A stretch of 64,000 nucleotides of DNA from Eledone cirrhosa (taxonomy: Eukaryota; Mollusca; Cephalopoda; Octopoda; Eledonidae), in assembly GCA_964016885.1 (NCBI GenBank), contig OZ024746.1, forward strand, positions 100,672,089 through 100,736,088, read 5' to 3'. The position numbers were made by a program, and so were the translations under genes. The notes beneath the pieces are model-generated. The model did no database searches. It was given only the letters and a program-made list of their open reading frames with translations, and had not been told where the DNA came from. This document shows, piece after piece, positions 59,342-61,254 of the stretch. The stretch's first letter is position 1. Every line of letters begins with the position of its first letter.

Positions 59342-61189
59342 TAGCGTGGAAGATAGACGTTAAACAATGATGATGATGATGATATATATAAGAGGGAGAG
59401 AGAGTGATAATGTGTTTTGTTTTTGTTGTTATTACTGTCAGTGGATGCAACTATATATGTCTCTTATTTTTTCCCCAAGTATTACAATTCAAGTGCGTGT
59501 AGAATTGATAGACAATGACCAGTTTACACAAGTACCAGTTTACACAGCTTTTGCTATCAAGGTAAAAATCTTTATTCATATGAACACTCTTGACTATATT
59601 AATAATTGTTTCTACTTTAGGCACAAGGCCAGCAATTACCACAGTACATTACTGGTACTTTATTTTATCGACCCCGTAAGGATGAAAGGCAAAGTTAACC
59701 TCGGCGGGATTTGAACTCAGAATGGAAAGGGGCGTAACTCTATGCGTCAAAGCATGGCGTCCGACCCTCTACTGATACTGCCAATCAATAATAATGCAGG
59801 TTTTTTGCTGAATAAGAAACGTGGATTCTTTTTGTGTTGTTATTTACATTGTTTAAAAATCCTGGAATTATCAGAACCATCTGTTATTCTTGTTTTATAA
59901 CAAGCAAGAAGTCAATCTGGCTTATATGTTCACCTGATTGGTAGGTGATCAAGTGGCTTGTTGGTTTCCTGAAATTAATGCTGTGAATTGTTCAGTCACT
60001 TGCATCACAGAATTCTAGAAGCTGGATCTCTCATCATTTCTTGAACCATATCCATAGTCACCATGCACTCCAAATTATCTATATTATGATAAACAGAAAA
60101 TTATTTCTATTTATCAGAAGACTAGCAACCATTTCTACCCATCATAATATAAACAAAACAAGGTTTTCTAATAAATGTTATATGCTGTTGCAGAAAATGG
60201 GAAAATGATAATTTAGGTATTACCTCAGTGTCTGAGTATGCTACCCTGACATTGTTTCAATAACGATATTCCCTACCTCTATTTGTATTAATAGTTTAAA
60301 AATAATAATTTCAGTTATTAATGAGGACCGAAACCTCTGGCGTTATGCAGTAATATAGAAGACCCAACTTCCCACAGGTACAAGCCGAAGCTGAAGCATA
60401 TAGACAATATGCCCCCACCCACTCCCAATGTAAAGTGGTCGTGGTGTCGCATCAAAAAACCACCCAGCCCACACTGTAAAGTGGACGTGTAGGTGTCATG
60501 ACAAAAAAACATCCAGCCCACACTGTAAAGTGGTCATGTAGGCACCACGGTAAAAAAACAAACACCCAGCACTCACTGTAAATGAGGTTGGTGTTAGGAA
60601 GGGCATCCAGCTGTAGAAATCAAGCCAGAATTAGTTCCTGTATAAGCAAGACAAGGTCACCTGACCTGGCATTGCCCACAACAGGACAACCCATCTAACC
60701 CATGCTAGCATGGAAGTATGGACGTAAAACGATGATGATGATGAACTACTTGCAATAACTTAATTTTCTCTAAGATTTACCCTGTGAAAAAGCTTAAATA
60801 TTTATTTAAATTTGATGTTTCACTGCTTTTATAGGTCATGTAAATGCTTATTCCATTAAAATGTCAATGTTTTAATGTAATATCTATTTGACCTGTTATT
60901 CCCTCTGCGTCCCCACCAATAACTTAACACTTGATTGATTTGTTTGCAAAATAATTTTAAATGGATCTTTTTCAGTCAGTAGAATGATGAAAACAAAAAA
61001 AAATGAGGGAGATGGAATTGGTGGTGGCCGGACATTCTTGACTTTCTAAACTTTTCATTTTAAATTTAGTCTGAAGCAGTGGTTTTGGAAATAACCAATC
61101 CAGGAAATGTGACCATAACAGAGAGTGGTGTAAACAGCATTTATAAAATAGAAGGCAAATCTGTCTTTTTTAATAATATGCATTTAGAG
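29093..61189 (+). CDS. EGF-NIDO-AMOP-VWD (MUC4/SUSD2-like) protein, partial multi-exon gene
   Basis: Ten exons join in phase to 1559 nt, or 519 codons after two leading bases. They are 29093-29215, 30340-30462, 37387-37502, 39886-40170, 41351-41543, 46460-46694, 48293-48462, 55713-55824, 59480-59561 and 61070-61189. Every junction has AG and GT. Domain order is two EGF modules, NIDO, AMOP, then the start of a VWD-like region. Proteins with this order (MUC4, SUSD2 and invertebrate mucin-like proteins) are secreted or membrane-anchored and act at the cell surface or in extracellular matrix; the function here is inferred from architecture only. The signal peptide and 5' exons, and the end of VWD with any later domains, are outside the window. 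Exons carry no frameshifts or stops, while the introns (0.9-11.5 kb) are full of decayed transposons, so the gene is likely live. Confidence 0.88.
29216..29802. other. Intron, no further feature seen
   Basis: AT-rich intronic DNA following the first EGF exon. I see no transposon end or conserved coding segment in it. Confidence 0.5.
29803..29838. repeat. Perfect 17-bp inverted repeat with 2-nt loop
   Basis: The arms ACTTTCATACCAACATT (29803-29819) and its exact reverse complement (29822-29838) are separated by TT. It lies in the intron between the two EGF exons. It could be a small foldback relic or an intronic RNA hairpin. Confidence 0.85.
30340..30462 (+). CDS. Exon 2 in window: second EGF module
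   Basis: The acceptor is aatgttAG and the donor is ttgg|GTTGGT; the phase is 1-1 and the length 123 bp, the same as the previous exon. With the preceding G it reads DLNECTTNSSKC, then SEFATCSNNDGGYKCDC and NDGFVGDGFNC. Six cysteines and the calcium-binding pattern are present. The matching length and phase of the two exons suggest that they arose by exon duplication. The donor deviates from the usual GTAAGT and may be weak. Confidence 0.9.
30565..30814 (-). repeat. 3' LTR of the Ty3/Gypsy-like element
   Basis: A 250-bp repeat with TG and CA ends on the plus strand (TGTTGTTAGACC to TAGCCCCACA). It aligns along its length with 33610-33843, for example at ctacctttgc, gaatctccctg, ggatgttcac, cctgaccaaa and gcaccctagccc. 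Confidence 0.85.
31290..31745 (-). pseudogene. Integrase remnant of the LTR element
   Basis: Two minus-strand pieces remain. The upstream one (31741-31559) contains HHMGVDRILFLSR and ends with CGRC, which fits the HHCC zinc-binding N-terminal domain of retroelement integrases. The downstream one (31496-31302) contains MLKEILLERGTVDKVLL, which resembles the segment leading into the second catalytic Asp of the core; the expected DNG is changed. Stops and frame breaks separate the pieces, so no enzyme can be made. Confidence 0.65.
32234..33022 (-). pseudogene. Reverse transcriptase remnant of the LTR element
   Basis: The minus-strand pieces read KVKLVLDFRELNEHV (palm entry), SMIVDLK (catalytic motif A Asp), an APRIM-like stretch just before 32593, and FYIDDILVDETV with the YIDD catalytic box. 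ALGLTLQRD and MCGKLVGHY follow, leading into the connection region. The two catalytic motifs survive but lie in different frames. From YIDD onward the piece is 119 residues long and then meets a stop. Confidence 0.8.
33065..33721 (-). pseudogene. Gag-like remnant of the LTR element
   Basis: The minus-strand translation gives SSEEDVISWSRKIKLVATLQ, then DGDTLALYLEMNQ, a stop, and IERRLNEAFTEESYTAFGKW. This is the helical capsid-like pattern of a retrotransposon Gag (fold, then YLEL, then RL..AF). A zinc knuckle is not visible. The order, upstream of RT on the same strand, supports the call. Confidence 0.55.
33610..33843 (-). repeat. 5' LTR of the Ty3/Gypsy-like element
   Basis: A 234-bp partner of 30565-30814, starting TGTTGTAAGA and ending CCCTTCA. 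It lacks about 20 bp present in the other LTR around the acctcccctgcatgtcc segment. Being on the right, it is the 5' LTR for the minus-strand element. Confidence 0.85.
34163..37165 (-). mobile_element. RTE-like LINE copy 1, decayed
   Basis: A minus-strand non-LTR retrotransposon in the intron before the first NIDO exon. From 5' to 3' it shows an endonuclease segment (37158-36614: SYAPQAGLGKEQKDRFYEE, GDFNGH, SQIDYLLVR), a linker, RT blocks, a degraded zinc-finger stretch (about 34960-34790), the SLRTKG segment, and the tail with KWRNAMLRS. Within the RT, FVDLEKAFD lies near 35400-35360, VGVHQSSVLSPLLFIIVL near 35210, and YEDDLVLIAE replaces YADDLVLIAE near 35100. It ends at 34163-34175 in catcatcatcat, as RTE elements do. 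Frame breaks are many. The endonuclease resembles the family often misnamed craniofacial development protein 2. The RTE clade is inferred. Confidence 0.85.
36257..36780 (-). repeat. 66-bp tandem array in LINE endonuclease, alternating in 132-bp pairs
   Basis: Eight units start at 36257, 36323, 36389, 36455, 36521, 36587, 36653 and 36719. Two types alternate: ctggtcagtgtattcttcc and ctgagcggtgtattattcc. The real period is therefore 132 bp for most of the array. On the minus strand the first type encodes the 22-residue unit INTKAFPGEEYTDQHKLVIS plus two residues, while the second type carries a TAA stop. The sequence is an amplified piece of the endonuclease just after the DYLLVR segment. Confidence 0.93.
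37387..37502 (+). CDS. Exon 3 in window: N-terminal part of NIDO domain
   Basis: The acceptor is tgttttatAG and the donor is ttat|GTGAGT; entry phase is 1, exit phase 0, length 116 bp. It encodes (E)RPIIDYHTKVHMQENVLYG and PYFMDLKISAFGLIYQNIY. The PYF...I..FG.IY...Y pattern is the start of a NIDO (extracellular nidogen-like) domain, followed in the next exon by SGNGYIALD. It splices in frame from EGF exon 2, so no exon need be missing in the 6.9-kb intron. The mariner relic begins 60 bp after the donor. Confidence 0.85.
37563..38428 (-). mobile_element. Mariner-type DNA transposon relic (family 1)
   Basis: Terminal inverted repeats lie at 37563-37595 (TA CAAGGTCTGTCAAAAAA...CTGACTTTA) and 38393-38428 (the reverse complement, with GATCTGTAAAAAATTAATC). 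Each is next to a TA. The minus strand retains LYSPDISPSDFWLFSKMKM (37860-37790), the block around the third acidic catalytic residue in mariner transposases (DD34D class). At about 866 bp it is shorter than the usual 1.3 kb and is full of breaks. A 13-bp hairpin (37756-37768 with 37776-37788) lies inside. A second copy of the family is at 47133. Confidence 0.82.
38560..39273 (+). pseudogene. Penelope-like or related retroelement RT fragment
   Basis: The plus-strand reading near 38920-39270 gives FIDDILMLTSSREEAV, NMNFEVEPPDTTESLSLL, and then NSALPYRARMAYIQNKISQV. The order of a DD box, a FE.E.PD...LS.L stretch and an SALP...YI.NE-type segment resembles the palm-to-thumb region of Penelope-like elements and their relatives; this rests on recalled family pattern. 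The frame is open from 38728 to 39273, but the part before 38900 does not read as RT in that frame. No GIY-YIG endonuclease is visible. It lies between the mariner relic and the compact MITE. Confidence 0.45.
39626..39848. mobile_element. Compact TTAA-flanked MITE
   Basis: About 220 bp, with the left end TTAAACCCTTTAGCATTTA and the right end TAAATGCTAAAGAGTTAA. These form an imperfect terminal inverted repeat of about 14 bp, flanked by TTAA on both sides. The interior matches the copy at 27246-27956 but contains only one copy of the 72-bp segment (39760-39840). It ends 37 bp before exon 4, so it sits right next to the acceptor region of the NIDO exon. Confidence 0.78.
39886..40170 (+). CDS. 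Exon 4 in window: central NIDO domain
   Basis: The acceptor is ttcttattgtAG and the donor is tgaa|GTAAGA; the phase is 0-0 and the length 285 bp. It encodes ISGNGYIALDAKSQSYPQP, then FPPNFTTFAPFWTALDIAAS and ending VVVTWENLSPYPKSGFGNE. The S.NGYI.L, AP(F/Y)W.D/ALD and VTW..(V..Y) landmarks are those of NIDO domains in nidogen, alpha-tectorin and MUC4. The usual W-D-D in the APFW block is W-T-A-L-D here. Confidence 0.93.
40171..40984. other. Intron, no recognised element
   Basis: AT-rich intron sequence. A denser-complexity stretch at 40290-40500 (around gtgtcgatgaatgcaagacc and ggttgcctcatccgg) could be an old interspersed repeat, but I cannot name it. Confidence 0.45.
40985..41215 (+). mobile_element. 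LINE 3' end fragment, diverged
   Basis: It carries gcacccagtccatactgt, tactgtaaagtggttggtat and gggcatccaactgcaaaac, then acccgtccaatgcatgctaa. This is the order of the 3' region seen at 60440-60730, but more diverged and without the final gat run. Confidence 0.6.
41351..41543 (+). CDS. Exon 5 in window: C-terminal NIDO domain
   Basis: The acceptor is tttctttccAG and the donor is agtg|GTATGT; entry phase is 0, exit phase 1, length 193 bp. It encodes TITFQSILVSNGTLFYMIFN, then YDKD and GANRDILVGYSDGKAK. The FQ.IL..NG..(S/F)...F.Y ... A..G(Y/F) pattern is the end of a NIDO domain. It directly precedes the AMOP exon in the spliced product. Confidence 0.93.
41544..42119. other. Intron, no recognised element
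   Basis: Intronic DNA after exon 5. The last part (about 41880-42119) may already belong to the retroelement fragment that follows, but I could not read it. Confidence 0.45.
42120..43125 (+). pseudogene. Retroelement polymerase C-terminal fragment (non-RTE family)
   Basis: Reading the plus strand across frames gives a recognisable chain. First is DSMDSQLECLETKHADLTRM (42155-42215), then HALVILRN-stop-FTLPKFLFMLRSVPCH (about 42236-42310). A TASLSFLNILQP-like stretch follows near 42390. Last is RHHTALNDIIRRSL (from 42732), LNYGDGKHSDGL and a WDTTTCNNLFSAS stretch, near 42990. This order (a leucine-rich ALVLLRN...PKLLY segment, then HH.LN and DGKRPDG and WD.T) is what I recall from a group of invertebrate LINE-like polymerases downstream of the RT palm. 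The RT catalytic boxes are absent. The clade is not assigned. Confidence 0.55.
43399..43697 (-). pseudogene. RTE-like LINE 3' fragment (polymerase tail)
   Basis: The minus strand from 43697 to 43399 matches the terminal coding tail of the LINE copies at 34163 and 48500. It has the reverse complements of cagtcttctttcttgc, catccatctgcttcacatg and caacctctgtccaggtcttc, and it ends at 43392-43400 in a catcatca run. It is 5'-truncated exactly where the 48-bp array begins. Confidence 0.72.
43698..45052. repeat. 48-bp tandem array, about 28 copies
   Basis: The unit is made of catgacacctacatggcc, actttacagtgtggact and gggtactgtctgt, with variants gtggggact, ggacactg, caacatgacc and cgtgacacc. Period 48 is a multiple of three, so the plus strand stays open as a 16-residue repeat MATLQCGLGTVCHDTY. 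It runs from 43716 to 44771 and, after one TAG, from 44772 to about 45050. Single or paired units of the same motif occur in reverse or forward orientation next to LINE ends at 27045, 47731, 51740, 58253, 60450 and 60500. That favours a non-coding array grown from a LINE-associated motif. Confidence 0.92.
45076..45262 (-). mobile_element. tRNA-derived SINE, nearly full length
   Basis: On the minus strand the element begins with a tRNA-like head containing a B-box-like GAGTTCAAATCCC. It continues through CTTTCATCCTTACGGGGTCG and AAAGTACCAG, and ends GGCCTTGTGCCAAAAGTAG AAACAATTATT. The order matches octopus-type SINEs from memory. A 97%-like sister copy is at 59601-59787, and the downstream half alone is at 63259-63365. 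Confidence 0.82.
45278..45424. repeat. TA/CATATA microsatellite with gat runs
   Basis: Interrupted (TA)n and catata repeats with two short gatgatg or atcatcatc runs. It marks the microsatellite end of the LINE copy to its right. Confidence 0.8.
45425..46290 (-). mobile_element. RTE-like LINE copy 3, internally deleted
   Basis: The minus strand contains an RT segment (46270-46055) with MQFRFIPGKSTIDALFLVRQ, FVEQEKAFDRVP, and WWALRKLGVDEWFVRAVQ. It is followed almost at once by the C-terminal tail (46038 on) with ERRLRWYGLVM, GRPRRTWAEVIK and DLWRF. The YADD box, the zinc finger and the thumb that normally lie between are gone. The motif A Asp is changed (FVEQE instead of FVDLE). The 3' region runs on through two 48-bp-type units (45530-45640) to the catcatc end at 45410-45424. 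Confidence 0.82.
46361..46412. repeat. (CT)n microsatellite before AMOP exon
   Basis: About 50 bases of CT with rare TTT interruptions, 48 bases before the first base of exon 6. It could serve as an extended polypyrimidine tract on the plus strand. Confidence 0.95.
46460..46694 (+). CDS. Exon 6 in window: first part of AMOP domain
   Basis: The acceptor is tcattttcAG and the donor is tcaag|GTAATT; entry phase is 1, exit phase 2, length 235 bp. It encodes (G)IYGLRKIFKIGQ, LNCLEWHCEHKKL, IPCPCTMQQASLD and ending FPLNDMIQRCCYS. The C..WH...., PCPCT..QA..D and (Q)RCCYS motifs are diagnostic of AMOP, a cysteine-rich extracellular domain found after NIDO in MUC4 and SUSD2-like proteins. The exon is bracketed by CT microsatellites. 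Confidence 0.93.
46724..46780. repeat. (CT)n microsatellite after AMOP exon
   Basis: Fifty-seven bases of pure CT repeat on the plus strand, beginning 30 bases after the end of exon 6. Confidence 0.96.
46820..47028 (-). mobile_element. tRNA-derived SINE, older copy
   Basis: It shows the same order as the copy at 45076 but more diverged: ggcacaaggccagcag, acttgactgctactttatt, aaaggataaaagtcaaag, and aggatttgaactcaaaac, which is the reverse complement of a B-box. The head region extends to caatcaatct. It inserted just downstream of the CT tract. Confidence 0.72.
47133..47720 (-). mobile_element. Mariner-type relic, second copy of family 1
   Basis: It starts at TA CAAGGTCTGTCAAA, the same terminal repeat as 37563. 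It parallels that copy through cacagtctacatgatg, gccaattttgcgaggccc, ctgacatactttttgggg and ggatccttg. The right terminal repeat is not visible, so the far end is truncated near 47720. No transposase block stays open. Confidence 0.75.
47731..47815. repeat. Two diverged 48-bp-type units
   Basis: Two units carrying ccactttacagggtggact and tcaccttacaaggtgaact with gtcatggtaccggtata between them. They are related to the array at 43698-45052 but isolated from it. Confidence 0.65.
48293..48462 (+). CDS. Exon 7 in window: second part of AMOP domain
   Basis: The acceptor is atttgtttcAG and the donor is agtg|GTAAGA; entry phase is 2, exit phase 1, length 170 bp. It encodes KWQALMKNIDGSGFTYN, VGEKYCCKDINLCNLFYDI and YPSDTCLNYEVPISG. 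The CCxxxxxCxxFY...P...C.NY pattern completes the AMOP domain. Joined to exon 6 it gives RCCYSRKWQAL across the junction, the expected AMOP wording. Confidence 0.92.
48500..51705 (-). mobile_element. RTE-like LINE copy 2, longest copy in the window
   Basis: A near complete but broken minus-strand element in the intron between AMOP and VWD exons. Reading 5' to 3': endonuclease start (51693-51292: LGVATLNVGTLTGRSGEIAE, QEVKWRGA), endonuclease middle (51102-50578: MLAGDFNGHVGQ, SQIDFLLVRQ), RT entry (50550-49741: EAIKEMKNGKAARPSGIVAE, YRGIKLMDQ, MQFGFVPGKSTTDALFLVRQ), RT core (49608 on: VGVHQGLVLSPFLFIIVLQ, YADDLVLIAES), a PHD-like finger, then SFRYLGDQI and the tail (49045-48521). Stops, a 16-base C run at 51318-51333 and a deletion at motif A inactivate it. 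It ends at 48500-48515 in catcaccatcatcat. The coding order fits a single-ORF LINE with apurinic-type endonuclease; the RTE clade is inferred. Confidence 0.9.
49210..49365 (-). other. PHD-like zinc finger within LINE polymerase
   Basis: Within the open piece 49608-49060, between KVLMSRKEDK and SFRYLGDQI, lies a cysteine and histidine cluster: WPCSICRKG, IKCTQCRSWVHKRCSG, and YICSRC. The spacing CxxC - CxxC - H..C - CxxC is that of a PHD or RING-like zinc ribbon. Copies 1 and 4 carry degraded counterparts (about 34800-34960 and 59110-59275), so it belongs to the family rather than to this insertion. Confidence 0.7.
51706..51905 (-). repeat. Two tandem units upstream of LINE copy 2
   Basis: It has ggttggatgcccttccta, followed by two units of about 117 bp. 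Each contains actttacagcatggactggg or the close ttttacagcattgactagg, and each ends in ttgtgccaccagcactagag. The motif matches the 48-bp unit but here lies beyond the 5' end of the minus-strand LINE. It may be 5' UTR sequence or the 3' end of another insertion. Confidence 0.55.
51978..52147 (+). mobile_element. tRNA-derived SINE, diverged
   Basis: The plus-strand order is ggtggattagcag, gaatcccactgggg, aataaagtaccagtcatgc, actggggttgatttaatc, caacttt, and tgttggacttgttccgaa. The aaagtaccag plus actgggGTtGAT order matches the octopus SINE 3' half of a different subfamily from the 45076 copy. Confidence 0.6.
52148..52934. other. Intron, no recognised element
   Basis: AT-rich intron sequence between a SINE and the mariner element. 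A short TA run is present near 52905-52920. Confidence 0.5.
52935..55294 (-). mobile_element. Mariner-type transposon with internal 50-bp array (family 2)
   Basis: Inverted terminal repeats bound it: TGTTCAGAAATTAATGTAGG at 52943-52962, and its near reverse complement cctgcattaatttctgaaca at 55267-55286. TA dinucleotides lie outside at 52935 and 55293. The minus strand shows a decayed mariner transposase. Near 53800 is a LRWFQKF-type stretch with EDKEDRSHPSATD just after it. KNGCHKN lies near 53600. The C-terminal end is FEEFIISKISQFYVTRINIL near 53100-53050. Without the array the element would be about 1.0 kb. It is broken by stops throughout. Confidence 0.85.
53849..55198. repeat. 50-bp tandem array inside mariner, about 27 copies
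   Basis: The unit has taacatttccttgctgttt, ctaactgtttgtgct and gtactgcaacaaata. Copies begin every 50 bp from 53891 to 55141 and are almost identical. Two variants mark substructure: gctaTactg at 54021, 54221, 54521, 54821 and 55071, and caacaGatat at 54781, 54881, 54931, 54981 and 55031. The first partial unit at 53830-53890 joins the transposase sequence, and the last (taacatatcc at 55191) returns to it. Confidence 0.96.
55314..55498. repeat. 18-bp tandem array next to mariner end
   Basis: About ten copies of an 18-bp unit, ttgacccaaataccatgc, with ccatggttga and ggcgcaaata variants toward the right. It begins 20 bases after the mariner right end. The minus strand translates as a hexapeptide repeat HGIWVK in a 119-residue open frame that starts in the array and runs into mariner sequence. 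It is not a gene. Confidence 0.93.
55713..55824 (+). CDS. Exon 8 in window: start of degenerate VWD domain
   Basis: The acceptor is caaactacAG and the donor is acaag|GTAAGT; entry phase is 1, exit phase 2, length 112 bp. It encodes (V)FILDPLVFNMINKNW, then TSFYGAGEYILLTVTATPYN. The stretch DP...(20 residues)...GEY.LL aligns with the opening GDPH..T.DG..Y.FNG.GEY.L of VWD domains that follow AMOP. The usual GDPH is LDPL here and the TLDG block is lost. The call rests on position after AMOP and on GAGEYILL. Confidence 0.82.
55979..56125. repeat. G-rich minisatellite with 15-base G run
   Basis: Three degenerate units share gtcaggcctact, aggggag or aggggtg, gactgac, and ccactactga. It contains several runs of three to six G and one run of 15 G (56077-56091) on the plus strand. 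The G runs are close enough to allow intramolecular G-quadruplex formation. Confidence 0.75.
56126..57542. other. Intron, no recognised element
   Basis: Mixed-complexity intron sequence. The parts at 56600-56870 and 56920-57190 have more balanced composition and could be old transposon bodies, but no motif is recognised. Twelve C followed by a CA run lie at 57422-57447. Confidence 0.45.
57543..57600 (+). mobile_element. Short LINE or SINE 3' terminal scrap
   Basis: It reads gtagatgttaaacgatgatg followed by more gat triplets and a TA run, the terminal signature of the LINE-derived repeats in this window. No further body sequence is clear. Confidence 0.5.
57601..58193. other. Intron, no gene seen
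   Basis: AT-rich DNA. It contains a short AT palindrome at about 57999-58027 (tatatattgata, tt, tatcaatatata). Confidence 0.5.
58194..58252. repeat. Perfect 27-bp inverted repeat with 5-nt loop
   Basis: The left arm is 58194-58220 (begins GTTGTTCATTCAGG), the loop is TTGTT, and the right arm is 58226-58252, an exact reverse complement. It ends exactly where the LINE-associated 48-bp-type sequence starts. Confidence 0.93.
58253..59283 (-). mobile_element. RTE-like LINE copy 4, 3' half
   Basis: Minus-strand order from 59283: a degraded PHD-like finger (about 59275-59110; cysteine and histidine spacing partly kept), the thumb segment with TVHFPLPG-like wording near 59050, a KFQRAYS and KRFLSKNER stretch (58980-58920), HGSETW-like sequence near 58890, the RRLRWYGHM tail near 58730, and the 3' UTR with gaagacccgcc near 58525. 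Two 48-bp-type units (58253-58330) lie at its 3' end. It is 5'-truncated at the (TG)(TA) microsatellite. Confidence 0.78.
59275..59380. repeat. (TG)n(TA)n microsatellite and gat run
   Basis: (TG)5 or so at 59277-59286 is followed by about 52 bases of TA to 59338. Then comes gctagcgtggaagatagacg and a gttaaacaatgatgatg end. The last part is a plus-strand LINE/SINE-type 3' end that abuts the minus-strand LINE copy 4. Confidence 0.85.
59480..59561 (+). CDS. Exon 9 in window: VWD-like region
   Basis: The acceptor is tttttccccaAG and the donor is caag|GTAAAA; entry phase is 2, exit phase 0, length 82 bp. It encodes (S)ITIQVRVELIDND, then QFTQVPVYTAFAIK. The pattern of a beta strand (I.IQVR.E), a short loop, and VYTAFAIK matches the second block of post-AMOP VWD domains (FTLQGR.E ... 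ATVFTAFA.K). A SINE inserted 39 bases after the donor. Confidence 0.85.
59601..59787 (-). mobile_element. tRNA-derived SINE, nearly full length, young-looking
   Basis: Almost base-for-base the same as the copy at 45076-45262 (for example cgaccccgtaaggatgaaag and gcgtcaaagcatggcgtccg). The minus strand carries the tRNA-like head with GAGTTCAAATCCC as B box. The close match suggests recent activity of this subfamily. Confidence 0.85.
59899..60085 (-). pseudogene. RTE-like LINE endonuclease scrap
   Basis: The minus strand matches the endonuclease region of copy 2 at about 50880-51060. On the plus strand it reads caagaagtcaatctggctta, cacctgattggtaggtgatc, tcacttgcatcacagaattc and gaaccatatccatagtcacc. 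It may be the separated 5' part of copy 4, with exon 9 and the SINE between them, or an independent scrap. Confidence 0.75.
60325..60745 (+). mobile_element. RTE-like LINE 3' region, 5'-truncated
   Basis: It begins in the 3' UTR with ctctggcgttatgcagtaat and gaagacccaacttccc, the sense counterpart of copy 4 near 58525-58545. Three 48-bp-type units (agcccacactgtaaagtgg) follow. Then come gttggtgttaggaagggcat and acccatgctagcatggaag, and it ends gacgtaaaacgatgatgatg. It shows that the 48-bp motif lies in the LINE 3' UTR. Confidence 0.78.
60746..61069. other. Intron before exon 10, nothing recognised
   Basis: AT-rich DNA with a poly-A stretch near 60995. There is no other feature. Confidence 0.5.
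61070..61189 (+). CDS. Exon 10 in window: VWD-like region continues
   Basis: The acceptor is ttttaaatttAG and the donor is agag|GTATTT; the phase is 0-0 and the length 120 bp. It encodes SEAVVLEITNPGNVTITESG and VNSIYKIEGKSVFFNNMHLE. The SE.V.LEI.N..N..I...G block continues the VWD beta-rich core after TAFAIK. The +5 donor base is T, so the donor is weak by consensus. No later exon is visible in the remaining 2.8 kb, which is LINE sequence. Confidence 0.8.
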
Positions 61190-61254
61190 GTATTTATATT
61201 ATTTTTCTGAATGGTTTACTGTACTATATTTACGTTACTCGAGATTATTATTGT

